Shown: piece after piece, positions 17,245 through 26,765 of the stretch
How positions within the stretch are numbered: the first letter of the stretch is position 1
Layout: each line of letters starts with the position of its first letter
Assembly: GCA_963753185.1 (NCBI GenBank)
Contig: CAVWBO010000007.1
Coordinates: forward strand, 558,001 to 622,000
Direction of reading: 5' to 3'
Source of the DNA: SZUA-442 sp963753185
GTDB lineage: Bacteria > Actinomycetota > Acidimicrobiia > Spongiisociales > UBA5794
DNA: 64,000 nt
Notes under the pieces: generated by a model
Databases searched by the model: none
Seen by the model: only the letters and a program-made list of their open reading frames with translations
Told to the model about the DNA's origin: nothing
Translations under genes and position numbers: made by a program

Positions 17245-18536
17245 GTCCGCTCCTCGTGCGACACCCGCAGCAGCAGCGCGACGATGACCACGTTGGCAAC
17301 GAGCGACGATCCGCCGTACGACATGAACGGGAGGGTGAGTCCCGTGATCGGCAGGATCCGCAGGATCCCCGCCAGGATGATGAACGCCTGGAGTGCCAGG
17401 ACGGCGGAGAGCCCGCCCGCCAGGTACTTGCGGAACCGATCCTTCGAACGAAGCGCGATACCGAAACCTGCGGTGACCAGGAGTGCGAAGCCCGAGAGCA
17501 CCGCCAGGGAACCGGCAAGGCCCATTTCCTCGGCGATCGCAGCGAAGATGAAGTCGGTTGCGGCAGCGGGGATCAGGTCTGGTCGTCCAAGGCCGAGGCC
17601 CGAGCCCGTCAGGCTCCCCGAGCCCATTGCGAACAGGCTCTGCACCGTCTGGTAGCCCGCACCCGTCGCGTCGCCGAATGGGTCGATCCATGCCTCGATC
17701 CTGCGCTGGACGTGGGAGAAGGTCGAGTACGCGACGGCGCCTCCGACCAAAGCGAGAACGGCCCCGGTCACGACGTAGAACGACCGCTCCGTCGCTATGT
17801 AGAGCATCGTCACGAACAAGGCGAACAGCAGCAATGAGGCACCGAGGTCGCGTTGGTAGATGAGGATGATGAACGCTGCTGCGGCAGCGATGATCACGGG
17901 GAAGAGGTTGCGGGGCTCGGGTATCGACAGCGGTCCGACCTTGCGATTGACGGCGGCCATGGCCTCTGCTCGTTCCGCCAGGTACGACGCGAGGAACACG
18001 ACGATGAGGACCTTCGCGATCTCGCCCGGTTGGAAGCTGAACACCCGATCGATACCGGGGATCTCGAGACGCACCCAGAGGCGGGAGCCGTTGACGGTGG
18101 CACCACCGATCGGGAACCGGTCGGGGAGGAGCGGAAGCAACAAGAGCGCGACGCCCAGAGCGAGCATGACGTAGCGGAACCGACGCAGCACGGCGACACC
18201 CTTGTCCCGCAGGAGCCACAGGACACCGGCGCCGGCGCCTGCCGCGACGAGCAGGGACCACCGTTGGAGCGCTCCGAGGCGTGCGTCGATGCGGTAGACC
18301 TCGATGAATCCGATTGCGGTCAGAAAGGCCGCCGTCGGAACGACAAGCGTCGATGATCCGCTCGCCCAAACGCGAGTGGCGAGGTGGAGTCCGCCGAAGG
18401 CCAGGAGGAACACGATGAAGGTGATCGCAGTCTGCGCGTCGAGCCAGTTCCCCCTCGTGAACTCGACGATCGCCACGCCTGTGGCTGCGAGCACCGCTGC
18501 TGCGACGATGAGGCCGGCCTCGGCCGACCTGGTCAT
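17241..18536 (-). CDS. rodA: RodA/FtsW/SpoVE family peptidoglycan glycosyltransferase
   Basis: A 431-residue SEDS protein with about ten to twelve TM helices. Family signatures include QPGEIAKVL near residue 180, LIYQRDLGASLLL near 230, GYQTVQSLFAMGSGSLTGSG near 300, and the C-terminal ITGLTLPFMSYGGSSL near 395-410. It polymerises lipid II in partnership with the class B PBP encoded next. Position (pstP-rodA-pbpA) indicates RodA rather than divisome FtsW. The ATG overlaps the pstP stop by four bases. Confidence 0.93.
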   Translation of the reverse strand: MTRSAEAGLIVAAAVLAATGVAIVEFTRGNWLDAQTAITFIVFLLAFGGLHLATRVWASGSSTLVVPTAAFLTAIGFIEVYRIDARLGALQRWSLLVAAGAGAGVLWLLRDKGVAVLRRFRYVMLALGVALLLLPLLPDRFPIGGATVNGSRLWVRLEIPGIDRVFSFQPGEIAKVLIVVFLASYLAERAEAMAAVNRKVGPLSIPEPRNLFPVIIAAAAAFIILIYQRDLGASLLLFALFVTMLYIATERSFYVVTGAVLALVGGAVAYSTFSHVQRRIEAWIDPFGDATGAGYQTVQSLFAMGSGSLTGSGLGLGRPDLIPAAATDFIFAAIAEEMGLAGSLAVLSGFALLVTAGFGIALRSKDRFRKYLAGGLSAVLALQAFIILAGILRILPITGLTLPFMSYGGSSLVANVVIVALLLRVSHEERT

Positions 18537-19252
18537 GCCCTGACGTCGATGAGCACGACTGTGGTGTTGTCGAGACCGCCCGCCGTGTTCGCTTGCTCGA
18601 TGAGTGCCCAGACCGTCGGATCCACACCTTCCCCGGCCGCGAGCAGTTCCTGGATCGCGAAATCGGACACCATCGTGTTCAGGCCATCTGAGCACAACAG
18701 GATCCTGTCTCCGTCCTCGAGACCGATCGAGAAGGTGTCGACGGCGATCGGGCCGAGGCCCAGAACGCGCGTGATGAGGTGCCGATGCGGATGGTTCTCG
18801 GCCTCCTTCGGTGTGATGCGTCCGAGCTCCATGAGCTCGTTGACCAGCGTGTGATCGGTGGTCAGGGTTCGCAGCACACCGTCGCGCAGCAGGTATGCGC
18901 GGGAGTCGCCGACATGCGCGAAATCCGCGGTGCCGTCCTCGCGCAAAACGACCAGCGTCATCGTCGTACCCATGCCTGCCAGCGAGGGGTCATTCCGTGT
19001 GGCCTCGATCACCGACCGGTTCGCCGCGAGAACGCGGTCCTCCGGTGAGATCGGGTCCTCGTCGGGAGCGGTAGACGCGGCCTCGACCGCCAACCTCGAC
19101 GCCACTTCACCGGCAACTGCACCGCCCATGCCATCAGCGACCATCAACACGGCAGGTCCGCTCGAATTACCGGACGCGACGGGATGGAGGGAGTCCTCGT
19201 TCCCGGTGCGCACCCGGCCCACATGGGTTCCGGTTCCCCAGACGTAGTTCAT
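18533..19252 (-). CDS. pstP: PP2C-family Ser/Thr phosphatase PstP
   Basis: A 239-residue soluble PPM phosphatase. Metal-binding motifs are RTGNEDS (about 15-21), VADGMGG (38-44), the HVGDSRAYL segment near 112-120, SDGLN near 187 and GGLDNTTVV near 222-230. It dephosphorylates PknB and FHA or cell-wall targets. Unlike mycobacterial PstP it has no TM segment or extracellular tail. It overlaps fhaB by four bases upstream and rodA by four downstream. Confidence 0.93.
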   Translation of the reverse strand: MNYVWGTGTHVGRVRTGNEDSLHPVASGNSSGPAVLMVADGMGGAVAGEVASRLAVEAASTAPDEDPISPEDRVLAANRSVIEATRNDPSLAGMGTTMTLVVLREDGTADFAHVGDSRAYLLRDGVLRTLTTDHTLVNELMELGRITPKEAENHPHRHLITRVLGLGPIAVDTFSIGLEDGDRILLCSDGLNTMVSDFAIQELLAAGEGVDPTVWALIEQANTAGGLDNTTVVLIDVRA

Positions 19253-19662
19253 CGCACCTCGAGCGTCGTCTTGCCGATCTGCACCGTGTCGCCGCGTGAC
19301 ACAGTCGTAGGACTCGTGACTCTACGTCCGTTGACGTACGTTCCGTTCGTGGATCCGAGGTCGTGGACGACCACGGTATCGCCCTGGAGACCCACCCGTG
19401 CGTGGAACTCTGAGGCGTACGGATCGTCGATCGGTATGTCGCATTCGGGAGACCGACCGACGACGTGGCCCTGTGCGCGCAGCCGGACCCGCAGTGCCTC
19501 GCTGGACCCCGTGAGTACGACGAGCTCGGCGCCGATCCCCTCGACCTGGGCCCCCGGATTCGAACCGATGTGCGACCGCACGGCGCGCGCCACCTGCCAC
19601 AAGAAGATGAACAGCATGGCGAGGAACAGCAGCTTGATGATGTTGAGGAACAGAACCGGCAT
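19249..19662 (-). CDS. fhaB: FHA-domain protein FhaB
   Basis: A 137-residue protein with one N-terminal TM helix (about 5-25) and a C-terminal FHA phosphothreonine-binding domain (about 62-137). Conserved residues are in VVGRSPECDI, SEFHARV and DLGSTNGTYVNG. FhaB/FipA binds phosphorylated divisome components in mycobacteria. The Met at 19662 matches the family N-terminus; the longer frame overlaps fhaA. Confidence 0.9.
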   Translation of the reverse strand: MPVLFLNIIKLLFLAMLFIFLWQVARAVRSHIGSNPGAQVEGIGAELVVLTGSSEALRVRLRAQGHVVGRSPECDIPIDDPYASEFHARVGLQGDTVVVHDLGSTNGTYVNGRRVTSPTTVSRGDTVQIGKTTLEVR

Positions 19663-19663
19663 C

Positions 19664-20329
19664 TCAGGCGACCGACCGATACGTGAACGACAGGTCCCCG
19701 AACGTGACGAGCGACCCCGGTGGTACATCGACGGGACGCGCCGAGATCCTGTCGCCGTTGACCCTCGTCCCGTTGGAGGAACCGAGATCGGCGATCCTCA
19801 CGTCTCCGCGAACGCGCGTCATGATCGCGTGGTGGCGCGACACTTGATAGTTCGCGAACCGCACGTCACAGTCGAGGGCGCGCCCGATGAGTGTCCTGTT
19901 GATCGCGAGCGGAACGACCGCGGATCCATCGACCGCGATCAGCTGGCCCCAGGCCGGAAGCCTTCCCGGGAGTGAGTCTCCTGCGCATTGGAGGATCCCC
20001 CGTGGCACCGCCTGACTCGTAGCGAGGTGCACTTCGATCGGACCGACGATCCGCCATCCGGCGTCGTCCGCTGCGGCCGTGCCCACCGCTGCGAGCTCTA
20101 CCTCGAGTGCGGCGAGGTCGATCGTGGGGTCGAGATCGGCAGGGTGGATCGCGACCGTCAGGTCATTCGGGATCTGGGTACCCGCTGAGGTCTCGAAGGA
20201 GAGGAAGTCGAGCTGGCGAACGAGGCGACTCGCCATCGTCACGGGGTGCATGTGCCCACGGAAGACGGACGCGCTCACACCATCGACGAGGTTCTCGAGT
20301 CGCTGTTCGAGCCCACGGGCGATGTTCAT
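19664..20329 (-). CDS. fhaA: FhaA: DUF3662 plus FHA domain protein
   Basis: A 221-residue protein. Its N-terminal 110 residues form the DUF3662 domain (GLEQRLENLVDGVSASVFRG), and the C-terminal FHA domain (about 145-221) has IGRALDCDVRF, SRHHAIM and DLGSSNGTRVNG. It is much shorter than M. tuberculosis FhaA (527) because the central low-complexity region is absent. FhaA binds phosphorylated MviN and regulates peptidoglycan synthesis. This is the first gene of the operon. No strong Shine-Dalgarno precedes the ATG at 20329. Confidence 0.9.
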   Translation of the reverse strand: MNIARGLEQRLENLVDGVSASVFRGHMHPVTMASRLVRQLDFLSFETSAGTQIPNDLTVAIHPADLDPTIDLAALEVELAAVGTAAADDAGWRIVGPIEVHLATSQAVPRGILQCAGDSLPGRLPAWGQLIAVDGSAVVPLAINRTLIGRALDCDVRFANYQVSRHHAIMTRVRGDVRIADLGSSNGTRVNGDRISARPVDVPPGSLVTFGDLSFTYRSVA

Positions 20330-20444
20330 GGGTCGCAGTGTACGGAACGGCCTGCGATGCGACCGGCCCGGTGGCGATTGGCTGGCCGGTACGCACACCA
20401 ACCCCTGTTGCCAATCCGACATCGGTGGTAGCCTCCTGAACCTC

Positions 20445-20528
<84 letters not shown>

Positions 20529-20530
20529 CG

Positions 20531-21538
20531 ATGGCGTACCGGTCCTACCAGCCGGACCGTCGCACGAAGCGACGACGATGGCTGTTGATCGCCCTAACCG
20601 TCGTCGCCGTGGTCTCCGCAATCGCGTTCCTGGTCTCCCGTCAAACGGAGCAGCGCGGAACGGCGGAGTTCTTCGCGGCGGCAGGCGAGGTTTCGCTCCT
20701 GCACGGTGAGTCCGCGGATCTGCTCACGGACACCCTCACGCAGATCGGGCCCGACCTCTCGCGCCCTGAGGTGATTCGGCGCCTCGACGACATCGTGGCG
20801 ATCACCGAGGAGGCAGAGGCCCTGCTCGATCTCGTGGTCCCGGCACCCGTCGCGCGACCCTACGGAAGCCTCGCCGCAGCGTCGACCGCGTGGGCCGACG
20901 GTGTGCTCGAAGTGCGTCGCGTCATCCTTGGGATCATGGACGGCGAGATTCCCGTCGGGGCTGAGTCGGAGCTCCGTTCAGCTCTCGAACTCCTCAGGGT
21001 CGGGGACCTCGGATACAGCCAGTTCCTCGACGAGATCGACGCCCTTTCGCCGGACATCGACGCTCCCCCCTTCGACTCCGTCGTCTACATCGTGCCAGAC
21101 CCGACAAACCCCTTGCTCTACGACGCCCAGAACCTCACGCTTCGCATCCTGTCGTCGTACAACCTGTCCGCACGCGTCGACATCGGCGTCGTCGGCATGG
21201 TGGAACCCGCGCCGACGGGCGAGCGTGGTGGCATCCCCGTCGTCCCGTTCTCCGAGTCGATCGCGATCAATGCCGTCGTCTCCAATGCGGGGAACGAGGC
21301 TGTCCCTTCGGTCGCGGTGAGGCTCGACTTGCTCGACGTCGACACCGGCGAGGTGGTTACCTTGGAGGAGGCCAGTGCCGAACTCTCCTCCGGTGGCTCG
21401 ACGACCGTCTCGTTCGGCGATCTCGCGATCACGCCGGGTGGTTTGTACCAGGCGACGGTGTCCGTCACAATCGAGGGTGACAACCGCCCCGACAACGATG
21501 CGTGGTCGATGACGTTCATCTGGAATGCCGAATCATGA
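20531..21538 (+). CDS. membrane-anchored secreted protein, function unknown
   Basis: A 335-residue protein with a very basic N-terminus (DRRTKRRRW), one TM anchor (about 17-36), a helical region to about 190 and a C-terminal beta-rich domain resembling a CARDB/Ig-like fold (NAVVSNAGNEAVPSVAVRLDL, and ITPGGLYQATVSVTIEGDN near the end). No named family is certain. Its ATG lies two bases after tRNA-Leu, leaving no room for a Shine-Dalgarno outside the tRNA. Its stop overlaps the following DUF4446 gene (ATGA). Confidence 0.75.
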   Translation: MAYRSYQPDRRTKRRRWLLIALTVVAVVSAIAFLVSRQTEQRGTAEFFAAAGEVSLLHGESADLLTDTLTQIGPDLSRPEVIRRLDDIVAITEEAEALLDLVVPAPVARPYGSLAAASTAWADGVLEVRRVILGIMDGEIPVGAESELRSALELLRVGDLGYSQFLDEIDALSPDIDAPPFDSVVYIVPDPTNPLLYDAQNLTLRILSSYNLSARVDIGVVGMVEPAPTGERGGIPVVPFSESIAINAVVSNAGNEAVPSVAVRLDLLDVDTGEVVTLEEASAELSSGGSTTVSFGDLAITPGGLYQATVSVTIEGDNRPDNDAWSMTFIWNAES

Positions 21539-21981
21539 CACTGATCCTCATCGTCGTCGCGTTCCTCGTCGCGATCCTCGGTATCTGGCAGGCCATCCAG
21601 CTCCAGGCGATACGGCGAAAGGTCGATGCCGTCCCGACGGATTCGAACACGGTGGCGATGCTCCGATCGGTCGACGATCGAGCCGTGCGCAACAGAGCCG
21701 ACGTGGACGACATGATTCGAAGGCTCGCGCTGCTCGAGGAGCGTGCGCCCCGTGCATTGAGCCGATTCGCCGTGGTCGAATTCGATGCCTTCGGAAACAT
21801 CACGGGCAACCAGTCTCGCAGTATCGCCCTCCTCAACGACAGAGGCGATGGGCTCGTCATCACCCTGCTCACCTACCGCGACGACTCCGTCTTCTACACG
21901 AAGGAGGTTCGTGCCGGGCGGGGTGTCCAGGAGCTATCGCCCGAAGAGCAGGCCTCCGTCGATCGGGCGCTCAGTCGTTAA
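21535..21981 (+). CDS. DUF4446 family protein
   Basis: A 148-residue protein with one N-terminal TM (about 2-20), a coiled-coil-like stretch (VDDMIRRLALLEE), and the conserved core FAVVEFDAFGNITGNQSRSIALLNDRGDGLVIT with DSVFYTKEV, which is the DUF4446 signature. Function is unknown. It is translationally coupled to the upstream gene and sits 12 bases before serS. Confidence 0.85.
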   Translation: MTLILIVVAFLVAILGIWQAIQLQAIRRKVDAVPTDSNTVAMLRSVDDRAVRNRADVDDMIRRLALLEERAPRALSRFAVVEFDAFGNITGNQSRSIALLNDRGDGLVITLLTYRDDSVFYTKEVRAGRGVQELSPEEQASVDRALSR

Positions 21982-21993
21982 CCTCACGTCCAC

Positions 21994-23253
21994 ATGATCG
22001 ACATCACAATCCTCAGGGAGCATCCCGACGAGCTCGCCGCATCCCTTGCGCGACGCGGGATGTCGGTTGACCTCGCCGAACTCGCCAACCTCGACGAGCA
22101 ACGCAGGTCCGTTCGATCGGAGGCCGAGCACCTCAGGGCAAGGCAGAACGACCTCGGAAAGTCGATTCCGACCCTCGAAGGTGACGCGAAGGCTGCGGCG
22201 ATCGCTGAGGCCTCCTCGATCGCGGCCGCGTACAAGGATCTCCTCGCCCGTGCGGATACGCTCGACGAGGCGTTCAATGAGCGATGGATCACGCTGCCGA
22301 ACATGACCGACCCGACGGCTGCTGACGGGTTGAGCGAGGACGATGCGGTGGAGGTGTCGCGGTTCTCCGAGCCGCCGGTCTTCGGCTTCCCTGTCCTCGA
22401 CCATCTCGACCTCGGCACCGCGCTGGGGGTTCTCGACACGGAACGGGCTGCGAAGGTCTCCGGTTCTCGGTTCGGTTTCATCCTCGGGAAGCTCGCCATG
22501 GTCGAGTTCTCGCTCATCCGGTACGCGATGGACAATCTCGTCGGGCACGGCTTCACGCCCGTCGTGCCTCCCGTGCTCGTCCGCGAACATGCGCTGTACG
22601 GGACGGGGTTCTTCCCAGGCACTGCGGAGCAGGTGTATTCGGTTCCCGAAGACGACCTGTTCCTCGTCGGTACGTCGGAGGTCCCGATCGCCGCATTCCA
22701 CGGTGACGAGATCCTCGATGCGGACCTCCTCCCGATCCGGTACGCCGGGTACTCGACATGCTTCCGGCGCGAGGCAGGGACCTATGGCAAGGACACGACA
22801 GGCATCTTCCGGGTTCACCAATTCGACAAGGTCGAGATGTTCTCCTTCGTCGAGCCCGAGCGGTCAGGGGACGAGCACGACTTCCTGCTTGCACGGGAGG
22901 AGGAGATCATCCGGGGGCTCGACATCCCGTATCGGGTCGTCAACGTGGCTGCGGGTGACCTGGGCGACTCTGCGGCGAAGAAGTACGACATCGAGGCCTG
23001 GTTCCCTGCCCAGGAGCGGTACCGCGAGATCACCTCGACCTCCAACACCACGGACTATCAGTCGAGGCGATTGCGGATCCGATATCGGTCGGACGGAGGC
23101 AACCGCTTCGTCCACACGCTCAACGGCACGGCGATTGCGGTGGGCCGGATCCTGATCGCCCTCATGGAGAACAACCAGCACGCAGACGGTTCCATCTCGA
23201 TCCCGCCGGGTCTTGCGGCGTATACGGGGTTCGAGACCATCGGCCCCCCATGA
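21994..23253 (+). CDS. serS: seryl-tRNA synthetase
   Basis: A 419-residue class II synthetase charging tRNA-Ser. The N-terminal long-armed coiled coil (about 25-105) contacts the variable arm of tRNA-Ser. The catalytic core has motif 2 FRREAGTYGKDTTGIFRVHQ near 252-271 and motif 3 GTAIAVGRILIALMENNQ near 375-392. Length is normal. All four tRNA-Ser genes seen in the window lie 4-15 kb downstream. The downstream methyltransferase overlaps by four bases. Confidence 0.97.
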   Translation: MIDITILREHPDELAASLARRGMSVDLAELANLDEQRRSVRSEAEHLRARQNDLGKSIPTLEGDAKAAAIAEASSIAAAYKDLLARADTLDEAFNERWITLPNMTDPTAADGLSEDDAVEVSRFSEPPVFGFPVLDHLDLGTALGVLDTERAAKVSGSRFGFILGKLAMVEFSLIRYAMDNLVGHGFTPVVPPVLVREHALYGTGFFPGTAEQVYSVPEDDLFLVGTSEVPIAAFHGDEILDADLLPIRYAGYSTCFRREAGTYGKDTTGIFRVHQFDKVEMFSFVEPERSGDEHDFLLAREEEIIRGLDIPYRVVNVAAGDLGDSAAKKYDIEAWFPAQERYREITSTSNTTDYQSRRLRIRYRSDGGNRFVHTLNGTAIAVGRILIALMENNQHADGSISIPPGLAAYTGFETIGPP

Positions 23254-23879
23254 GCAACGGTGCGGTCTTCAAGGACATCGCCGATTCCTACGACCGGCTC
23301 AATTCCGTGCTGTCCCTCGGCCAGGATCAGAAGTGGCGGAACTCGGTGGTTTCGAGGCTCCCCTCCGGACGGCTCCTCGACCTCGGGGCTGGGACAGGCG
23401 CGGCGAACGAGATCTTCGGCGACCGTGAAGTCGTCGCCCTCGACCCGGCGCCGGAGATGCTCGCCCTCAACCAAGTACCACGGAGGATCGTGGCCGTGGG
23501 TGAGGAGCTTCCCTTCGGTGACGCCACCTTCGATGCCGTCTTCTCCGCGTACGTGTTCCGCAACCTCGACAGTGTCGATGCGACGATGGGCGAGATCGCG
23601 AGGATCCTGCGCCCAGGGGGAATGGCGGGCATCGTCGACCTCGGTCGCCCAGAGGGTCGCATCAGGTCCAGGATCCACCGCGCCGGTACGGCCGCTGTGC
23701 TTCCACTCGCCGGCATGAGCATCGGTGCGAGGGACGAGTACGTGTACCTCCACCACACGCTGGACAAGCATCCCGGACCGGAGATCCTGCTCGCCGATGC
23801 ACCCTTGACGCTCCTCGAGACGTGGCGACTCGGGCCGCTCGGGTTCGTGTGGGCGGCGCTGTTGCGCAAGGAAGAGTGA
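23250..23879 (+). CDS. SAM-dependent methyltransferase, UbiE/MenG-like
   Basis: A 209-residue class I methyltransferase. Its N-terminus FKDIADSYDRLNSVLSLGQDQKWR is characteristic of the UbiE/MenG group that methylates demethylmenaquinone. Motif I is LLDLGAGTGA (about 42-51), acidic loop ALDPAPEML near 64, and motif III ILRPGGMAGIVDLG near 117-130. It is slightly shorter than E. coli UbiE (251). A role in menaquinone synthesis is plausible but no other men gene lies nearby. Confidence 0.8.
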   Translation: MSNGAVFKDIADSYDRLNSVLSLGQDQKWRNSVVSRLPSGRLLDLGAGTGAANEIFGDREVVALDPAPEMLALNQVPRRIVAVGEELPFGDATFDAVFSAYVFRNLDSVDATMGEIARILRPGGMAGIVDLGRPEGRIRSRIHRAGTAAVLPLAGMSIGARDEYVYLHHTLDKHPGPEILLADAPLTLLETWRLGPLGFVWAALLRKEE

Positions 23880-23953
23880 CACGCAGGGAAGGGGTGACCG
23901 TGCACCCCGCCTCCGGGCGAGGGGATGGCGGCGCTTGCTGGGCGATCCACTCC

Positions 23954-24052
23954 GGTCGGGCTGTCCTCCGACACCCGGAACCGGCCCGCTTAGGGCTGCT
24001 TCCTTCCGGATCTGACCCGGTTCACGGCGCTCCGCCGCCGGGGGACCCGACC
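23954..24052 (-). ncRNA. ffs: signal recognition particle RNA, small bacterial type
   Basis: Reading leftwards from 24052, a 99-base RNA begins GGTCGGG and ends CCCGACC, closing a long hairpin. Its apex carries the SRP domain IV signature with AGATCCGGAAGGAAGCAGCC, the internal loops bound by Ffh and the GGAA tetraloop. This is the 4.5S-type RNA without an Alu domain. The nearby tRNA gene cluster and serS are not required for function. Confidence 0.93.
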
Positions 24053-24202
24053 ATCAACATCGATCGTCCAGTGCTGGCCCGTCACCACCCCATCCTCGGG
24101 CGGGGAATTCAGCTCCGCATGAAGAGGGTTTCGGAACGAGGGCACCCCTAGCACCCCACCTAGCACGGCTTGTGGGATGGTAGCGGCGATCAACCGGTGC
24201 GG

Positions 24203-26141
24203 TCAGCGCAGGCGGGAGACGACGAGGTCCATGGCACCCGCGTCGTAGTAGGCCACGATCGGTGTGCCGGTGAAGTCGATAGCAAGCGAAACCTCGGTGC
24301 CGGGTCCGGGGGTGGCGATCGTGGCCATACTGACCGACGCGCACATCCTGTCGAGGCATTGGGCAACCTTGACCGCTCCGGCAGCGTCGGTGTAGGCCAT
24401 GATGGGCAAGCCGTCGGCGGTCAGGTCGAGATCGACGAATCGCCCAGCCCCCGGCGAGCTGTCGATCAGTGTCGTCGTCGGCGTCGAGCAGGTCGCATCG
24501 TTGCATGTGACGAGTCTCGAGGCCGGGACCGAGAGCCCATGAGACCGCCAGCGTTGCGATGTCGCCGTGGTCGAGCACGATCGATGTGTGTGCTGCCATG
24601 CGAGCCGAGCCGCCGTCGCGTTCGTACTGCTCCGCCGTCGCCACCTCCTCGTGGACGGTCGAGCTTGAGGACAGGTTCCAACACTGTTCGGCCCAACAGA
24701 TGCCCAGACGCAGTGGAAACACCGGACCGATCGGGTCACCGGGCACCGCGATCCTGGCAAGCCCGTCCCCGCCTACGTCGAGCGCCGGTCGGGAGTGTTC
24801 GTTCAACCCGTCAACCTGGGTTCGCTGCCAGCCGAGATACGTTGGTGGGTACTGTTGGGGCGCACCCGGTGGCTTGCTCGGCCACGGCAGCCAAACGACG
24901 AGCGACGTCGTGTGGTCTCCGCTCGCGACGATCGTGCCGACGCCCTTGCTCGAACGGGCGATCTCCGAGTACTTCCCGAAGGCACCGTCGCCATACACCG
25001 TGGTGACCTCAGCCGTCGAGCAATCGGCTGCCATGCATTCCGCGATCCCAAGCGCCTGAGTCGCCGGATCGAAGAACGTGATCTGCGGGGAGTGGCCACG
25101 TTCGAACGCGATCGACGTCGACTCGAACATCGTGCCGTGGACGGCGGTCCTGGATGCCTGGGCGCACTCTGCGTCAGTGCAGGATGCGGCACGCAGCACG
25201 TGCCATGAGGCCCCCATGGCTTGGCCGTACGAGATCAGCGGTCCCTCGTACCCGATTGCGATGTCATTGAACCGTCCGACATCCCCTGTCGAGTCGACGA
25301 CGGTGGACGACCAGGTCCGCTCCGTGAGTGGGCGGTCGGGGAGTCCGAATGTGCCAGCGACGGGAACCCACGCCCCCCAACCCCAGGTCTGCGTCGCGTC
25401 GGCCTTGCCCTGCGTGTTCGTCTGCCGCAGGTAGAAGGTCGTGTCCGAAGGGCGATACATGCCCACGGTGTCGATGCCGTCGCTGTTCCAATCGCCCGCG
25501 ACGAAGAGGTCGTTCGGGTTGCCGAAGTAGAACTCGTGATCAGCGATCCCTTGTGAGTTGCTGTCGCGGAAGTAGACGAGGCCCGTCGACGATCGGTGCA
25601 ATCCGATCGTGTCGATTCCGTCCCCGTCGAAGTCACCGACGAACGGTTGGTCGAAGGGATCTCCGAAGTAGAAGGCGAAGTCGGCTTCACCCAGTCCTGC
25701 ATCGTCTGCGCCGAGCTCGTTGATCACGTACACACGACCCTCGGTGCGTCGCCATATCGATACGGTGTCACAGCCGTCGCCGTCGAAGTCGCCGGCAAGG
25801 GGCATGTCACCTGGATCGCCGAAGAAGAATCGAACGTCAGCCGCTCCTTGGGAGTTCGAGTTTCGCAGGTAGACGTAGCCATCTGCCTGGCGGTACAGGC
25901 CTGGCGTGTCGATACCGTCGCAATCCCAGTCCCCCATCATCGGGACGTCGTTCGGGTTCCCGTAGTAGAAGGAGGTCGTCCACCCGTCAGGCCCGCGCAG
26001 ATGCCACTCACCGGTTGCCGTATCCACCAATCCTGTCGTCGTGGCGCCCGCAGGAGCGGCGAGCACACCCTCCGACCCGGCAGTACCGACCAAGATCGAG
26101 GCAATCAGCAGGAAGGAAACGGTGACCAACCATGGGCGCAT
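24203..26141 (-). pseudogene. secreted VCBS/FG-GAP-like repeat protein, frameshifted
   Basis: A secreted protein of about 645 residues if one frameshift is repaired. An N-terminal signal peptide (MRPWLVTVSFLLIASILVG, cleavage near APAG) is followed by four ~50-residue repeats ending in D-x-D-x-DG loops (GDWDCDGIDT, GDFDGDGCDT, GDFDGDGIDT, GDWNSDGIDT) that resemble calcium-binding VCBS/FG-GAP blades. A second half follows with Cys-pair motifs (SCTDAEC, ECMAADC, ICWAEQC). At about 24505-24555 the frame changes: the C-terminal CNDATC... to YYDAGAMDLVVSRLR at 24203 is in another frame. I chose the ATG at 26141 because AGAGGA lies six bases upstream. Likely an extracellular adhesion or binding protein. 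Confidence 0.75.
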
Positions 26142-26222
26142 GCCCATTCCTCTGTCGCTGATCCCAGCATCCTCCTTCTCCCGCCGGGGTTCAAGGCCCA
26201 TCTCACCCCTTCGTCCCCCTTC

Positions 26223-26457
26223 GTCCCCCTTTCAAGGGGGACGGCAGAGCGAAGCGATGCAGGGGGATTCCTCGGCATCCGGACCTCGATCGCCGAAACC
26301 AGTCGCGAGGGGAAGGGGGACGGCAGAGGAGCGAGGCGACGATGCAGGGGGATCACCCGACGAAGAATCACGCCGCGGCCGCATTCGACTCACGTGCTCG
26401 CGGGCTCGCGTGCCCCCCTGGCTCACTTCGTTCGCCCGTCCCCCCTGAAGGGAGGAC
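26223..26457. repeat. tRNA-Ser-associated hairpin/TIR element 1 (235 bp)
   Basis: Its outer hairpins are GTCCCCCTTTCAAGGGGGAC (26223-26242) and GTCCCCCCTGAAGGGAGGAC (26438-26457). Inside each is an imperfect ~31-33-bp inverted repeat that reads GGGGGACGG...AGGGGG from either end. Two internal units of the CCCCCTGCATCG...GCCGTCCCCC type are present. Oriented from the tRNA it lies on the minus strand and begins five bases beyond the copied tRNA-Ser 3' end at 26462-26485. No gene is seen in it; the open frames crossing it are repeat artefacts. Confidence 0.85.
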
Positions 26458-26461
26458 GACC

Positions 26462-26485
26462 GCGGAGGGGGAGGGATTCGAACCC
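26462..26485 (-). repeat. copy of the tRNA-Ser(CGA) 3' end
   Basis: Twenty-four bases are identical to the last part of tRNA-Ser(CGA) (acceptor 3' strand, T-loop and part of the T-stem). The copy is followed leftwards by element 1. It lies 304 bases, exactly twice 152, from the next copy at 26766. It cannot fold as a tRNA. Confidence 0.9.
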
Positions 26486-26526
26486 AAGTCTCCTCAAAGG
26501 AGCAAGATGGCGTCTCGTTCCCCCTC

Positions 26527-26761
26527 GTCCCCCTTTCAAGGGGGACGGCAGAGCGAAGCGATGCAGGGGGATTCCTCTGCATCTGGGTCCTGAGATGGCG
26601 GACGGAGCCAACGCGGGAAGGGGGACGGCAGAGGAGCGAAGCGACGATGCAGGGGGATACCTGTTCGTAGACCCCCGTCTGGCCGGTTCCCACTCACGTG
26701 CTCGCAGGCTCGCGTGCCCCCCTGGCTCACTTCGTTCGCCCGTCCCCCCTGAAGGGAGGAC
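26527..26761. repeat. tRNA-Ser-associated hairpin/TIR element 2 (235 bp)
   Basis: Same length and plan as element 1: hairpins at 26527-26546 and 26742-26761, two internal units, and the same orientation away from the tRNA. Its tRNA-proximal hairpin stops exactly five bases before the copied tRNA-Ser discriminator position at 26767. Internal spacers differ from element 1, so the two are not a recent duplication of one block. Confidence 0.85.
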
Positions 26762-26765
26762 GACC

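Noticed and set aside
17245..18627. 952-codon form of pbpA
   Set aside because: The upstream part is a shadow of rodA; the GTG at 17244 matches the class B PBP N-terminus.
26462..26485. Additional tRNA-Ser gene
   Set aside because: Only the T-arm and acceptor 3' strand are present; no D-arm or anticodon arm can be folded.
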